Shown here: positions 17,409 through 25,876 of the stretch, one piece after another
Layout: each line of letters starts with the position of its first letter
Numbering within the stretch: position 1 is the first letter of the stretch
Assembly: GCF_042920265.1 (NCBI RefSeq)
Contig: NZ_JBDQZI010000001.1
Location: 372,001-436,000, forward strand
From: Lysinibacillus_B sp042920265
Lineage (GTDB): Bacteria; Bacillota; Bacilli; Bacillales_A; Planococcaceae
Direction: 5' to 3'
DNA length: 64,000 bases
Notes under the pieces: generated by a model
Told to the model about the DNA's origin: nothing
Databases searched by the model: none
Seen by the model: only the letters and a program-made list of their open reading frames with translations
Position numbers and translations under genes: made by a program

Positions 17409-18161
17409 ATGGACATGATGTATACGATTGTATTCGGGATATTTGGTCTCGTATTCGGTTCGTTTTATAATGTGGTAGGTTTACGGGTGCCAAAAGGGGA
17501 ATCGATTGTGACCCCGCCTTCCCATTGTACAAACTGTAGCAAAAGGTTAACGGCATTGGAGCTAATTCCTGTGCTGTCCTATGTCATGCAGGGAGGGAAG
17601 TGCCGCGGGTGTGGGGTCAAAGTGTCACTGATCTACCTATTAACGGAGCTAGTGACGGCGGTCCTTTTTGCGCTGAGCTATATGGTGTTTGGCTTAAGTG
17701 CGGAGCTTTTTGTGGCGTTGCTGTTTGTTTCATTACTCGTCATTATTAATGTTTCGGATATCGCGTACATGCTGATTCCGAATAAAATCTTATTATTTTT
17801 CTTCCCATTTTTAGTGATAGGACGTATTTTATCTCCGCTTGAGCCGTGGTGGGATAGCTTGCTTGGGGCTAGTGTTGGGTTTAGTATATTGCTACTCATA
17901 GCGGTTGTCTCAAAAGGTGGTATGGGGGGCGGCGATATTAAGCTGTTCTTTTTAATTGGTCTAGTGCTCGGTACCGTCAATGCGCTGTTAACCTTGTTTT
18001 TAGCATCTGTTATTGGGATGGTAATCGGGGGAGTTGTATTAAAAGTGCGCGGCCAAGGAAGGAAAACGCCTGTACCGTTTGGACCATCGATTGCGATTGG
18101 TGCGCTGATTACTTATTTTTATGGTGCACAGCTGATCGAATGGTATTGGCAATTATTTTAA
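17409..18161 (+). CDS. pilD: Prepilin peptidase (PilD/ComC family)
   Basis: 250 residues, polytopic aspartic protease and N-methylase. The N-terminal cytoplasmic loop has two CxxC pairs (HCTNCSKRL and GKCRGCGVK) around residues 39-72, the zinc-binding signature of methylating prepilin peptidases. The catalytic aspartates are in VSDIAYMLIPN and GGGDIKLFFLIG, the GxGD motif. It would process PilA and the three minor pilins. Last gene of the rightward pil operon. Confidence 0.92.
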   Translation: MDMMYTIVFGIFGLVFGSFYNVVGLRVPKGESIVTPPSHCTNCSKRLTALELIPVLSYVMQGGKCRGCGVKVSLIYLLTELVTAVLFALSYMVFGLSAELFVALLFVSLLVIINVSDIAYMLIPNKILLFFFPFLVIGRILSPLEPWWDSLLGASVGFSILLLIAVVSKGGMGGGDIKLFFLIGLVLGTVNALLTLFLASVIGMVIGGVVLKVRGQGRKTPVPFGPSIAIGALITYFYGAQLIEWYWQLF

Positions 18162-18168
18162 ATGAAAC

Positions 18169-18199
18169 AAGGTGAATTCTACGGAATTTGCCTTTTTTT
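18169..18199 (+). terminator. Terminator of the main pil operon
   Basis: AAGGTGAATTC and GAATTTGCCTT pair (one G-T) and are followed by seven T. Confidence 0.8.
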
Positions 18200-18310
18200 C
18201 TGTGGATTAGGCAAGTAAAATTGAAAATAAAGCAAGTACACCGCTGACTTCATAATAGATGGTGTTTGGCTAGTAGGATTTTTGCTTCGATCAACTTAGG
18301 GGGGATTTAG

Positions 18311-19003
18311 ATGAAACCGATTATTGGTGTGACCATGCATTCATCAGAAAGAAAATTTGAAATTAATGAGACGTATATTCAAGCGGTTTTACAGGCAGGG
18401 GGCATTCCGCTTTGCTTCCCGCATATTACAACGGGGGTTGAGGAATTTATTTCCAAAATAGACGGGTTACTTTTAATTGGGGGACATGATATTCATCCGA
18501 AATTTTTTGGAGAAGATCCGATTCCGATGCAAGGGATGGTCATTGAACAACGCGACGAAAGTGATTTTCAAGTGTTACAGGCCGCATTAAAGCGCGACTT
18601 ACCTGTTTTTGCCGTTTGTCGCGGCCATCAAGTGTTGAATGTGGCGTTTGGTGGCTCGCTGTATCAAGACATTCCGTCACAAGTAAATGGCGCTATACAA
18701 CATGCCCAAAAATCAGCACGTCATGAAAAGATTCACCGTGTCGTCGTACAAGAGGGAACAAAGCTATGTGAGTTAATTGGCAGTGAAGTGTGGACGAATT
18801 CCTTCCATCATCAAGCGATTAAAGAAGTAGGGGACGGCTTAATGGTGACGGCGTCTACGAGTGATGGCATGATTGAAGCGATTGAACATCCAGATTATAC
18901 ATTTTGTTTAGGGGTGCAGTGGCATCCAGAAGAGCTAGCTATGAAACAAGATGATGCATCGCTTACTTTATTTCAAGCGTTTGTGGATGCGTGTCAAAAA
19001 TAA
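18311..19003 (+). CDS. Class I glutamine amidotransferase-like hydrolase (peptidase C26)
   Basis: 230 residues. The nucleophile elbow FAVCRGHQVLNVAFGG places the catalytic Cys near residue 97; GVQWHPEE supplies the His and Glu near 204. N-terminal KPIIGVTM is typical of gamma-glutamyl-gamma-aminobutyrate hydrolases of the PuuD type, which cleave gamma-glutamyl amides in polyamine or other amine catabolism. Substrate is not shown by the sequence. Start ATG after TAGGGGGGA. It converges on lexA through a shared terminator. Confidence 0.8.
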   Translation: MKPIIGVTMHSSERKFEINETYIQAVLQAGGIPLCFPHITTGVEEFISKIDGLLLIGGHDIHPKFFGEDPIPMQGMVIEQRDESDFQVLQAALKRDLPVFAVCRGHQVLNVAFGGSLYQDIPSQVNGAIQHAQKSARHEKIHRVVVQEGTKLCELIGSEVWTNSFHHQAIKEVGDGLMVTASTSDGMIEAIEHPDYTFCLGVQWHPEELAMKQDDASLTLFQAFVDACQK

Positions 19004-19009
19004 AAAACG

Positions 19010-19044
19010 GTGTAGGCGAAGTGTGACTTTGCCTACACATTTTT
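19010..19044. terminator. Bidirectional terminator between the C26 hydrolase gene and lexA
   Basis: TGTAGGCGAA and TTTGCCTACA form the stem, with A-run on the left and T-run on the right, so it can stop both converging transcripts. Confidence 0.82.
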
Positions 19045-19045
19045 A

Positions 19046-19666
19046 TTAATGAATATTTCGGTATAACCCAACGACTTTCCCTAAAATCTTCACTTGGTCT
19101 ACTAAAATCGGATCCATTGAAGAGTTTTCAGGTTGTAAGCGGAAATGTGTTTTTTCCTTATAAAAGCGCTTCACTGTTGCTTCATCATCTTCGGTCATCG
19201 CGACGACAATATCCCCGTTGTTTGCTGTAGATTGTTGTTTGACGATGACGTAATCCCCATCTAAAATGCCTGCTTCAATCATCGACTCGCCCATAATTTC
19301 CAGCATGAAAATTTGATCCTCACTTGTGCCATATGTGTTTGGAAGTGGGAAATATTCCTCTGTATTTTCAATGGCCGTAATCGGTAGCCCGGCTGTTACT
19401 TTGCCGATTAAAGGAACATGGATAACGTCTACTTTAGTTGTAAGTGTATCTTCTTGATTTAATACTTCAATAGCACGTGGCTTCGTAGGGTCCCGACGAA
19501 TTAACCCCTTGCTTTCAAGACGAGCTAAATGACCATGCACGGTTGAACTAGAAGCAAGCCCGACAGCTTCCCCTATTTCACGAACGGACGGTGGATAGCC
19601 TTTAGAACGTACTTCTTCTTTGATGAATGCTAAAATTGCTTCTTGTCGTTTAGATACTTTTGTCAT
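19046..19666 (-). CDS. lexA: SOS repressor LexA
   Basis: 206 residues. Winged HTH at about 1-70 (KRQEAILAFIKEEVRSKGYPPSVREIGEAVGLASSSTVH) and an S24 self-cleavage domain: Ala-Gly cleavage site in VTAGLPIT, Ser in GESMIEAGI, Lys in EATVKRFYK. RecA-stimulated cleavage relieves repression of SOS genes, among them the divergent yneA-yneB. A TTGCTT-16-TATACT promoter reads toward it from the shared spacer, where LexA boxes are visible, so it is probably autoregulated. Confidence 0.97.
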   Translation of the reverse strand: MTKVSKRQEAILAFIKEEVRSKGYPPSVREIGEAVGLASSSTVHGHLARLESKGLIRRDPTKPRAIEVLNQEDTLTTKVDVIHVPLIGKVTAGLPITAIENTEEYFPLPNTYGTSEDQIFMLEIMGESMIEAGILDGDYVIVKQQSTANNGDIVVAMTEDDEATVKRFYKEKTHFRLQPENSSMDPILVDQVKILGKVVGLYRNIH

Positions 19667-19736
19667 GTTTTTTCACCTCTCTGTAAGAGTTCTTCCTTAT
19701 TATTTACACTCAGTATAACATATACGAACAGAAAAG

Positions 19737-19750
19737 CAAACGTGAGTTCG
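19737..19750. promoter_or_regulatory. LexA box 1 in the lexA/yneA spacer
   Basis: CAAACGTGAGTTCG differs at one base from the Gram-positive consensus CGAAC-N4-GTTCG. It lies between the divergent lexA and yneA promoters. Confidence 0.75.
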
Positions 19751-19758
19751 AAAAAATA

Positions 19759-19788
19759 TTGACAAAAAACGAACAGCTGTATTAAAAT
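19759..19788 (+). promoter_or_regulatory. yneA promoter
   Basis: TTGACA (19759-19764), 18-bp spacer, TAAAAT (19783-19788), flanked on both sides by LexA boxes; a CGAAC half-site sits inside the spacer. Confidence 0.75.
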
Positions 19789-19802
19789 GAGAACATACAT
19801 TC

Positions 19803-19816
19803 CGAACAAGCATTCG
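19803..19816. promoter_or_regulatory. LexA box 2 between the yneA promoter and gene
   Basis: CGAACAAGCATTCG, one mismatch to CGAAC-N4-GTTCG, positioned just downstream of the expected transcription start. Confidence 0.78.
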
Positions 19817-19830
19817 AGGGGGATTTGTGG

Positions 19831-20169
19831 ATGAATTGGTTAAAGAAAAATAACTATGTAGCGCTACTTTTAGGGGTTACAGTAGCATTTGTGACATACT
19901 TATACATAACAGATGAAAAAATTGAGCACTACGAACAGATTACAGTGCAGCATGGCGATACTTTATGGTCGTTAGCCGATGAATATCGTGGTAAAATGTC
20001 TACGCAAGACTGGGTTTCTTTTGTACAAAAGGAGAATTATTTATTTAATCAACTGCTAACGGCAGGTCAAACGATTACAATTCCTGTTGAAAAAGACTCC
20101 GTATATGTTGTTAGACTGTCAACACAAGAAGAAACTGATTCCATTAAAGTAGCGAGTGAACAACGATGA
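19831..20169 (+). CDS. yneA: SOS cell division suppressor YneA
   Basis: 112 residues. TM helix at about 8-27, then an extracytoplasmic LysM domain (ITVQHGDTLWSLADEYRGK ... TAGQTITIPV), the YneA layout. It delays septation during DNA damage in Bacillus. Start ATG 19831 after CGAGGGGG is preferred to TTG 19825. Lies divergent from lexA behind LexA boxes and overlaps yneB by 4 bp. Confidence 0.9.
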   Translation: MNWLKKNNYVALLLGVTVAFVTYLYITDEKIEHYEQITVQHGDTLWSLADEYRGKMSTQDWVSFVQKENYLFNQLLTAGQTITIPVEKDSVYVVRLSTQEETDSIKVASEQR

Positions 20170-20843
20170 CCCAACAAAAACAAGCTGTCGTTTATTGCCG
20201 TGTAAGCACAGTGAAAGAAACACAAGAAACATCTTTAGTCAGGCAGCGTGAAGAATTAACACGTTACGCCCAGCAGTTACAGTTTAAGGTAGCAGCTGTT
20301 TTCGAAGATCAACAAAGCGGTTATGATGTCGACCGAGACGGCTTACTTGAAATGCTCGATTTCATGAAAGCGAAACGTATTCAAACGCTTTTCATTCAGG
20401 ATGAAACCCGGTTAGGGCGTGGCAATGCGCGAATGGCCGTGTTGCATTTACTGTTAAAGCAAGAGGTAACGGTTTATTCCTTGAATGAAGCGGGACCACT
20501 CTCATTAAATGAGATGGATACGATGCTGTTAGAAATATTAGCGATTGTAGAAGAATATCAGCGGAAATTGCATAATGCTAAAATCCGACGAGGCATGAGG
20601 CGCGCTGTAGAAAATGGCTATCGTCCTGAGTTAAATTTAACAGAGCGCGGCAACTTAGAGGGGCGTGAACGAATTGAAGTCCCGATTGAAGAAATCGTGA
20701 AGCTTCGAGACAGAGGCATGACATTTAAAGAAATTGCTAGTACATTACAAGGACTAGGATTTCAAGTAAGTAAAGCGACGATAAATCGCCGCTACATCGA
20801 ATATACTGAGCAACAAGAACAATCAACAGAGTCACCAGAATAA
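20166..20843 (+). CDS. yneB: YneB-like serine recombinase (resolvase family)
   Basis: 225 residues. Resolvase N-terminal domain with the nucleophile serine in VVYCRVSTVKETQETSLVRQREEL (about residues 9-32) and the arginine-rich QDETRLGRGNARMAVLH. The C-terminal third (GMTFKEIASTLQGLGFQVSKATINRR) is a HTH. It is the conserved second gene of the SOS yneA-yneB(-ynzC) operon; its role there is not known. Its stop codon is inside the terminator hairpin. Confidence 0.88.
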   Translation: MTQQKQAVVYCRVSTVKETQETSLVRQREELTRYAQQLQFKVAAVFEDQQSGYDVDRDGLLEMLDFMKAKRIQTLFIQDETRLGRGNARMAVLHLLLKQEVTVYSLNEAGPLSLNEMDTMLLEILAIVEEYQRKLHNAKIRRGMRRAVENGYRPELNLTERGNLEGRERIEVPIEEIVKLRDRGMTFKEIASTLQGLGFQVSKATINRRYIEYTEQQEQSTESPE

Positions 20844-20862
20844 GTTCTGGTGCTCTTTTTTT
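20833..20862 (+). terminator. Terminator overlapping the yneB stop codon
   Basis: CACCAGAA and TTCTGGTG close a 4-base loop that includes the TAA stop; followed by CTCTTTTTTT. Confidence 0.85.
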
Positions 20863-20979
20863 ATGGTAAAAGTGTAAGATGGAAATTTGTCGAAATAGCC
20901 AGAATAAAGCACAATCACTTGCACTTCCGCTTATTTTTTCATACCTTTGTAATAGTTAGTGTAGAAAGGTGAGACATGT

Positions 20980-21213
20980 ATGCTATCAAAAGAAAAAATT
21001 GCTCGTATTAATGAGCTATCTAAAAAGAAAAAAGCGGGAACATTAACAGAAGCGGAAGCAAAAGAGCAATCACAGTTACGAAAAGAATACTTAGACACAT
21101 TCCGCAACACAATGCGCGACACAATTGAAAATGTAAAAATCGTGGACGCAGCAGGAAATGATGTAACGCCTGAAAAAGTGAAGCAAGCACAAGAGAAAAA
21201 GTTCTTAAATTAA
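20980..21213 (+). CDS. ynzC: DUF896 protein YnzC
   Basis: 77 residues, the family's normal size. KIARINELSKKKKAGTLTEAEAKEQSQLRKEYLDTFR matches the DUF896 helical hairpin that binds neither known cofactor nor metal. C-terminal GNDVTPEKVKQAQ is conserved. Start ATG 20980 after AAAGGTGAG. Conserved third gene after lexA/yneAB in Bacillales, here with its own spacing after a terminator. Confidence 0.92.
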   Translation: MLSKEKIARINELSKKKKAGTLTEAEAKEQSQLRKEYLDTFRNTMRDTIENVKIVDAAGNDVTPEKVKQAQEKKFLN

Positions 21214-21351
21214 TTAAATGTTGCACTGATGTAATGATGTGTCACATTTAACAAAAAAGTATAACATATTTACTTGAAAAGCATTGTTTTATTTAACAAA
21301 TATGACTAAACTATATAAGAACAATATTCGTGCGAGAAAGGATGTCATAAT

Positions 21352-23346
21352 ATGACACAACATATGGATCAGTTAGCGATTAACGCTATCCGAACATTAT
21401 CAATTGATGCAATTGAAAAAGCCAACTCTGGTCACCCAGGCTTACCAATGGGGGCAGCTCCAATGGCGTATACATTATGGACAAAGCAATTACGCCACAA
21501 CCCACAAAATCCTAAATGGTTTAACCGCGACCGTTTCGTATTATCAGCAGGTCACGGCTCAATGCTGTTATACAGCTTACTGCACTTAGGTGGTTATGGG
21601 TTAGACATGGAAGAAATCAAAAACTTCCGTCAATGGGATTCAAAAACACCAGGTCACCCAGAGTATGGTCATACGGTAGGGGTAGAAGCAACAACTGGTC
21701 CACTTGGTCAAGGCATTGCGATGACAGTCGGTATGGCAATGGCTGAACGTCATCTTGCTGCTACTTACAATAAACCAGGTTATGAAATCGTAGACCACTA
21801 TACAGTTGCATTATGTGGCGATGGCGACTTAATGGAAGGCGTTGCGGCAGAGGCGATTTCATTAGCAGGTCACTTACAACTGGAAAAACTAATTGTCCTA
21901 TACGATTCAAATGATATTTCATTAGACGGAGATTTAGGCAAATCATTTTCTGAAAATGTTAAAAAGCGTTTTGAATCATACGGCTGGAACTACTTACGAG
22001 TAGATGATGGCAACGATGTTGAAGCAATCAACAATGCGATTGAACAAGCGAAAAAGAACACGGGTGGTCCGACATTAATTGAAGTGAAAACAGTGATTGG
22101 TTTCGGTTCGCCAAATAAATCAGGGAAAGCGGATTCTCACGGTGCGCCACTTGGAACAGATGAAGTGGTCTTAACAAAAGAAGCGTACAGCTGGGCACAT
22201 GAGCCATTCCAAATTCCACAAGACGTGTACGATACATTTAAAGCAGCTGCAGAAGTACAAGGTGTACAAGCAGAAGCAGCTTGGAATGAAACATTTGAAA
22301 GCTACAAAGCACAATTCCCAGAATTAGCAGCGCAGTTTGAAAATGCAATGAACGGTGAAATTCCAGCGGACTACGATGCAGAAATTCCTGTATATGAAGT
22401 AGGTAAATCTGTTGCAACACGTTCATCTTCAGGAGATGCGATCAACGCGCTTGCGAAAAAAGTACCTTCATTCTTTGGTGGTTCAGCGGACTTAGCGGGA
22501 TCAAACAAAACAACAATGAAGGGTGCAGGCGACTTCTCAGCGGAGAACTATGCTGGCCGTAATATTTGGTTCGGTGTACGTGAATTTGCGATGGGTGCTG
22601 CACTAAACGGTATGGCTTTACACGGCGGCGTAAACGTATTCGGTGGTACATTCTTCGTGTTCTCGGATTATGTACGTCCAGCTGTTCGTTTATCTGCATT
22701 AATGGGCTTACCAGTAACGTATGTATTCACGCACGATTCAATCGCTGTTGGTGAAGATGGTCCAACACACGAGCCAATCGAGCACTTAGCGTCATTACGT
22801 GCAATGCCAAACCTTTCTGTCATTCGTCCAGCCGATGCAAACGAATCAGCGGAAGCGTGGAAGGTAGCATTAACAAGCGAGTCTACACCGACTGTTTTAG
22901 TATTATCTCGTCAAAACTTACCGGTTCTTGATGCACCAATCGAAACAGTACGTGAAGGTGTACAAAAAGGTGCTTATGTCCTTTCACCAGCTACAAAAGA
23001 AACACCAGATGCGATTTTAATCGCAACGGGCTCAGAGGTTTCATTAGCGGTAGAAGCGCAGAAAGCATTATTAGCAGATGGTATCGATGCGTCTGTCGTA
23101 TCTATGCCTTCAGTAGACCGCTTTGAAAAGCAATCAGCAGATTATAAAGAATCCGTTCTTCCAAAAGCAGTGACAAAACGTCTTGCAATTGAAATGGGCG
23201 CGTCTTTAGGCTGGCACAAATATACAGGCTTTGACGGCGATGTATTAGCCATCGACCAATTCGGTGCATCAGCGCCAGGCGAGTTAGTGATGGAGAAATA
23301 CGGTTTCACAGTGGAAAACGTAGTAGCAAAAGTAAAAGCACTATAA
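21352..23346 (+). CDS. tkt: Transketolase
   Basis: 664 residues, full length. Thiamine diphosphate enzyme of the non-oxidative pentose phosphate path, moving two-carbon units between ketoses and aldoses. Visible motifs: ANSGHPGLPMGAAPMAY at the N-terminus, the TPP motif CGDGDLMEG...NDISLDG near 150-190, the pyrimidine-domain stretch VFTHDSIAVGEDGPTHEPIEHL near 460-482 and the C-terminal ASLGWHKY. Gene position after ynzC and before yneF matches B. subtilis. Start ATG after AAAGGATG. Confidence 0.97.
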   Translation: MTQHMDQLAINAIRTLSIDAIEKANSGHPGLPMGAAPMAYTLWTKQLRHNPQNPKWFNRDRFVLSAGHGSMLLYSLLHLGGYGLDMEEIKNFRQWDSKTPGHPEYGHTVGVEATTGPLGQGIAMTVGMAMAERHLAATYNKPGYEIVDHYTVALCGDGDLMEGVAAEAISLAGHLQLEKLIVLYDSNDISLDGDLGKSFSENVKKRFESYGWNYLRVDDGNDVEAINNAIEQAKKNTGGPTLIEVKTVIGFGSPNKSGKADSHGAPLGTDEVVLTKEAYSWAHEPFQIPQDVYDTFKAAAEVQGVQAEAAWNETFESYKAQFPELAAQFENAMNGEIPADYDAEIPVYEVGKSVATRSSSGDAINALAKKVPSFFGGSADLAGSNKTTMKGAGDFSAENYAGRNIWFGVREFAMGAALNGMALHGGVNVFGGTFFVFSDYVRPAVRLSALMGLPVTYVFTHDSIAVGEDGPTHEPIEHLASLRAMPNLSVIRPADANESAEAWKVALTSESTPTVLVLSRQNLPVLDAPIETVREGVQKGAYVLSPATKETPDAILIATGSEVSLAVEAQKALLADGIDASVVSMPSVDRFEKQSADYKESVLPKAVTKRLAIEMGASLGWHKYTGFDGDVLAIDQFGASAPGELVMEKYGFTVENVVAKVKAL

Positions 23347-23402
23347 TTCAAGAAAGTATAACAGCTTCTCTTGAATCATGAATAACCGTAGTAGCAAACG
23401 TA

Positions 23403-23435
23403 AAAAGAGAGGTAGTGTTATGCTACCTCTCTTTT
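23403..23435. terminator. Bidirectional terminator between tkt and the convergent membrane-protein gene
   Basis: AAAAGAGAGGTAG and CTACCTCTCTTTT form a 13-bp stem. On the minus strand its T-run lies just beyond the stop of the 23423-23737 gene. Confidence 0.88.
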
Positions 23436-23737
23436 GGCTTTTTCGACATGGAAACGAAAATCGAGATTAGATTTGTGATACATATGGCGATAAAAATAGT
23501 TGTATCAGAAGAATTGCCGTTCAGTACGAATGCATCAATCATGATGCTGGCACTATACAACAATTGCCCCGCAATGATACTAGAAAAAGCTGCATATAAC
23601 ACTGTAATCCAAGTCGGAATGATTTTTGCAATGACGACGGCTAAAAAAATGATGCTGAAAATAAATATTGTTCGGAAAATAGGTTGTAATACCGTAAATG
23701 TATGATCGATTGTAAAATCTGTATATGTAAAATCCAT
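23423..23737 (-). CDS. Small three- or four-helix membrane protein of unknown function
   Basis: 104 residues with hydrophobic segments at about 18-40, 45-65 and 78-97 and a lysine-rich end (SKKPKER). ATG at 23737 follows GGGAGG at good distance, so the minus-strand frame is preferred to the overlapping plus-strand frame 23415-23705, which has no ribosome site. It occupies the place of sirA (yneE) in B. subtilis but is clearly not SirA, which is soluble. No family recognised. Confidence 0.7.
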   Translation of the reverse strand: MDFTYTDFTIDHTFTVLQPIFRTIFIFSIIFLAVVIAKIIPTWITVLYAAFSSIIAGQLLYSASIMIDAFVLNGNSSDTTIFIAICITNLISIFVSMSKKPKER

Positions 23738-23945
23738 ATTGTTTGCCTCCCTTTTCTAAATTTTACCTTATTATGAATAGGGATGCTATGATGAACTAGG
23801 AAGTTCAGAATATGGAAAAAAGCGATAAATCATATATTTCTAAGGCTTGTACAATGAATTCTATAGCAACACTTTTAGAATTAGTGTATAATCCTCTTTG
23901 GAGAGTTTTCTCGGGATTTCGTATAGTGGAGGAGGTTGGATTCGA

Positions 23946-24170
23946 ATGATGCCAATATGGTTAGGAGTATTACTTATCATTGTCGCTTTAATCGGGGGCG
24001 CAGCTATCGGTTTTTACGCAGCCCGTCAATATATGATGAAGTATTTAAAAGAAAATCCACCAATTAATGAACAAATGATTCGTGTGATGATGGCACAAAT
24101 GGGACGTAAACCATCTGAAAAGCAAGTGCGCCAAATGATGTCTCAAATGAACAAGTTCCAAGATAAATAA
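23946..24170 (+). CDS. yneF: UPF0154 membrane protein YneF
   Basis: 74 residues. One N-terminal TM helix (LGVLLIIVALIGGAAIGFYAARQ) followed by a conserved cytoplasmic part (NPPINEQMIRVMMAQMGRKPSEKQVRQMM). The first ATG after GGAGGAGG is 23946 and gives the family length; an upstream in-frame ATG at 23898 would add 16 unlike residues. Function unknown; highly conserved in Firmicutes. Confidence 0.93.
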   Translation: MMPIWLGVLLIIVALIGGAAIGFYAARQYMMKYLKENPPINEQMIRVMMAQMGRKPSEKQVRQMMSQMNKFQDK

Positions 24171-24176
24171 TGTATG

Positions 24177-24210
24177 AAAGAGTGTAGACGTTAAATCTGC
24201 ACTCTTTTTT
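24177..24210 (+). terminator. Terminator after yneF
   Basis: AAAGAGTG and CACTCTTT with trailing T-run. Confidence 0.8.
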
Positions 24211-24297
24211 CATGCCGTTTTTTAATAGGTCATTTACATTTTACTACTTAACTCATAATGAGCAAATTTATAAACATATATTACCGATTTGGTAACC

Positions 24298-24430
24298 GTT
24301 GATTTCCGCTCCATTCGGCTCGCTTTCCACGGGCATGGCCTCAGCCTCCTCGTCGCTCGTACCTCGCTCCTGCGGGGGCTTCAGCTCATGCTTTTCCCGT
24401 AGGAGTCTCGCCGATTCCGCTTCAATCAAC
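24298..24430. repeat. GC-rich intergenic repeat, copy R1
   Basis: A 133-bp stretch far richer in GC than its surroundings, bounded by GTTGATTTCCGC and GCTTCAATCAAC, which are imperfect inverted ends. Internal segments CCTCAGCCTCCTCGTCGCTC and CCCGTAGGAGTCTCGCCG are typical of repeats scattered between genes in Bacillaceae/Planococcaceae. Related copies lie at 62063-62295 and, in the other orientation, 62531-62757. No ORF. The rest of the 24.2-25.0 kb gap is AT-rich and empty apart from R4. Confidence 0.75.
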
Positions 24431-24752
24431 TGGCAAGTCATTTTTGATTACGTTTTGCTAAAAAACAAGCTTCTATAAAGGAATATTTTGTTAATCAACA
24501 CACCTGGCTAAAAATAAAGAAAGATGCTCATTCATTACGGTAGAGACTAGGTAATTACACTTGCAAATAGAAAGAAAATGATTTCTTTTATATAGTCGGT
24601 TTTTAAAATTTAGAGTTAAAAAAGTAGGCTAATTTAACAAAGGTAGCGCATTCACCTATTTCAAATACTCTTTCTGACTCTAAAAACAATTGCCTTCTAT
24701 ATAGATAAGAGAAATATTTTTCTAGCATATAGAGAAGTATTCACTTTTGCCG

Positions 24753-24850
24753 TAGCGCGCCATAGCCACAGGAGCCGTAACAGGAGATCCAAACAGGCCA
24801 CGCCTGTTTTAGCTCCTGTGTAGGCTGTGGCAAAGCGCGGAGGCTATGAT
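24753..24850. repeat. Nested palindromic repeat R4
   Basis: TAGCCACAGGAGC is answered by GCTCCTGTGTAGGCTGTGG; inside, AAACAGGC-CAC-GCCTGTTT is a second perfect hairpin; outside, TAGCGCGCC is answered by GCGCGGAGGCTA. The result is a cruciform or multi-branched hairpin of about 98 bp without coding capacity, different in sequence from R1. Confidence 0.65.
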
Positions 24851-24935
24851 ATAAACCTTTCACTATTTAAATGGTATTTTTAGGATGAATTTTTGCTCAT
24901 TTAGAGTACTTAATGAAAATTTTCTGAAATTTATA

Positions 24936-24964
24936 TTGCTTTTTTGAATTCTATGTAATAATAT
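24936..24964 (+). promoter_or_regulatory. Promoter of the ABC transporter-luxS operon
   Basis: TTGCTT (24936-24941), 17-bp spacer, TAATAT (24959-24964), 45 bp upstream of the first start codon. No T-box or S-box leader fits in this short interval. Confidence 0.6.
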
Positions 24965-25009
24965 AAAACATATAAACTAACTAGGTTTTAATAACAGGGG
25001 GAAAAGACA

Positions 25010-25810
25010 TTGAAAAAATTATTACTATCGTTAGGGTTAACATCATTGTTACTTGCAGCTTGTGGAAATAGTGATGATCAAACGACAACCGAGGAAGCAA
25101 CAAATAAGTTAGAGCAAATTCAAGAAGCAGGTACTATTAATATTGGTTTAGAGGGGACATTCCCACCATTTAGTTACCATGATGAAGCAGGCGTATTAAC
25201 TGGTTTTGAATATGAGATTGCTGCTCAAATTGCTGAGGATTTAGGTGTAGAGGCGAATTATGTGGAGACGAAATGGGATTCATTAATCGCAGGGCTAGAT
25301 ACAGATAAATACGATTTTGTCATTAACAATATTTCCATTACAGATGAGCGTAAAGAAAAGTATGATTTTACAATCCCGTATATGGAATCTGTCGCGGTTT
25401 TAGCAGTACATAGTGATAATACAGAAATTCAACAAATTGAAGACTTAAAGGGTAAAAAAGCAGCGCAAACAATTACAAGTAACTTTGCAAAAGATGCAGA
25501 ATCACTTGGTGCGGAAATTGTCGCTGTAACGGACTTAACGAGTTCGATTCAGTTAGTAGAGCAAGGGCGTGCTGATGGGACAATCCATGATCGTGTAACA
25601 TTTTTAACATATATGAAAGAACAACCAGATTCAAAATTAAAAATTGTTGAAGGCTCTACAAGTTCTTCGGATATTGCGCTTATTTTAAATAAAGAGAACG
25701 AAGAATTCCGTGAAAAGTTAAATGAAATCATTAAAACACGTAGTGAAGATGGCACATTTGCAGCCATTTCAGAAAAGTACTTTGGTGACAATGTGATTAC
25801 AAATAATTAA
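25010..25810 (+). CDS. Polar amino-acid (cystine-type?) ABC transporter, substrate-binding lipoprotein
   Basis: 266 residues, TTG start after CAGGGGGAAA. A lipoprotein signal ends in the lipobox LLAACGNS (Cys at about 18). The rest is a SBP_bac_3 domain: GTINIGLEGTFPPFSYHDEAGVLTGFEYEIAAQIAEDLG and IADGL-like ligand loops, NNISITDERKEKYDFTIPY. It catches a polar amino acid outside the membrane for the permease and ATPase encoded next. Cystine is suggested by closeness to TcyA/YckB-type proteins and by the co-transcribed luxS (inference); the sequence alone does not fix the ligand. Confidence 0.85.
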   Translation: MKKLLLSLGLTSLLLAACGNSDDQTTTEEATNKLEQIQEAGTINIGLEGTFPPFSYHDEAGVLTGFEYEIAAQIAEDLGVEANYVETKWDSLIAGLDTDKYDFVINNISITDERKEKYDFTIPYMESVAVLAVHSDNTEIQQIEDLKGKKAAQTITSNFAKDAESLGAEIVAVTDLTSSIQLVEQGRADGTIHDRVTFLTYMKEQPDSKLKIVEGSTSSSDIALILNKENEEFREKLNEIIKTRSEDGTFAAISEKYFGDNVITNN

Positions 25811-25818
25811 TCAAAATG

Positions 25819-25846
25819 GGACCATCCATTCGTCGTGAGATGGTCC
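25819..25846 (+). terminator. Hairpin between binding-protein and permease genes
   Basis: GGACCATC pairs with GATGGTCC; no proper T-run follows. Probably a partial attenuator that favours binding protein over membrane components. Confidence 0.55.
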
Positions 25847-25876
25847 TATCATTTTACTAGGAGGGAGTGTTAACGG

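Noticed and set aside
19770..19783. Third LexA box in the yneA promoter spacer
   Set aside because: CGAACAGCTGTATT keeps only one half-site (three mismatches in the other), so it is mentioned as a half-site only.
23415..23705. 96-codon plus-strand frame opposite the small membrane-protein gene
   Set aside because: It mirrors the minus-strand gene, starts inside a terminator and lacks a ribosome site; the minus-strand frame has GGGAGG at the right distance.
24860..25009. T-box or S-box leader before the ABC transporter-luxS operon
   Set aside because: No specifier stem, antiterminator or SAM aptamer motif; the promoter lies only 45 bp from the start codon.
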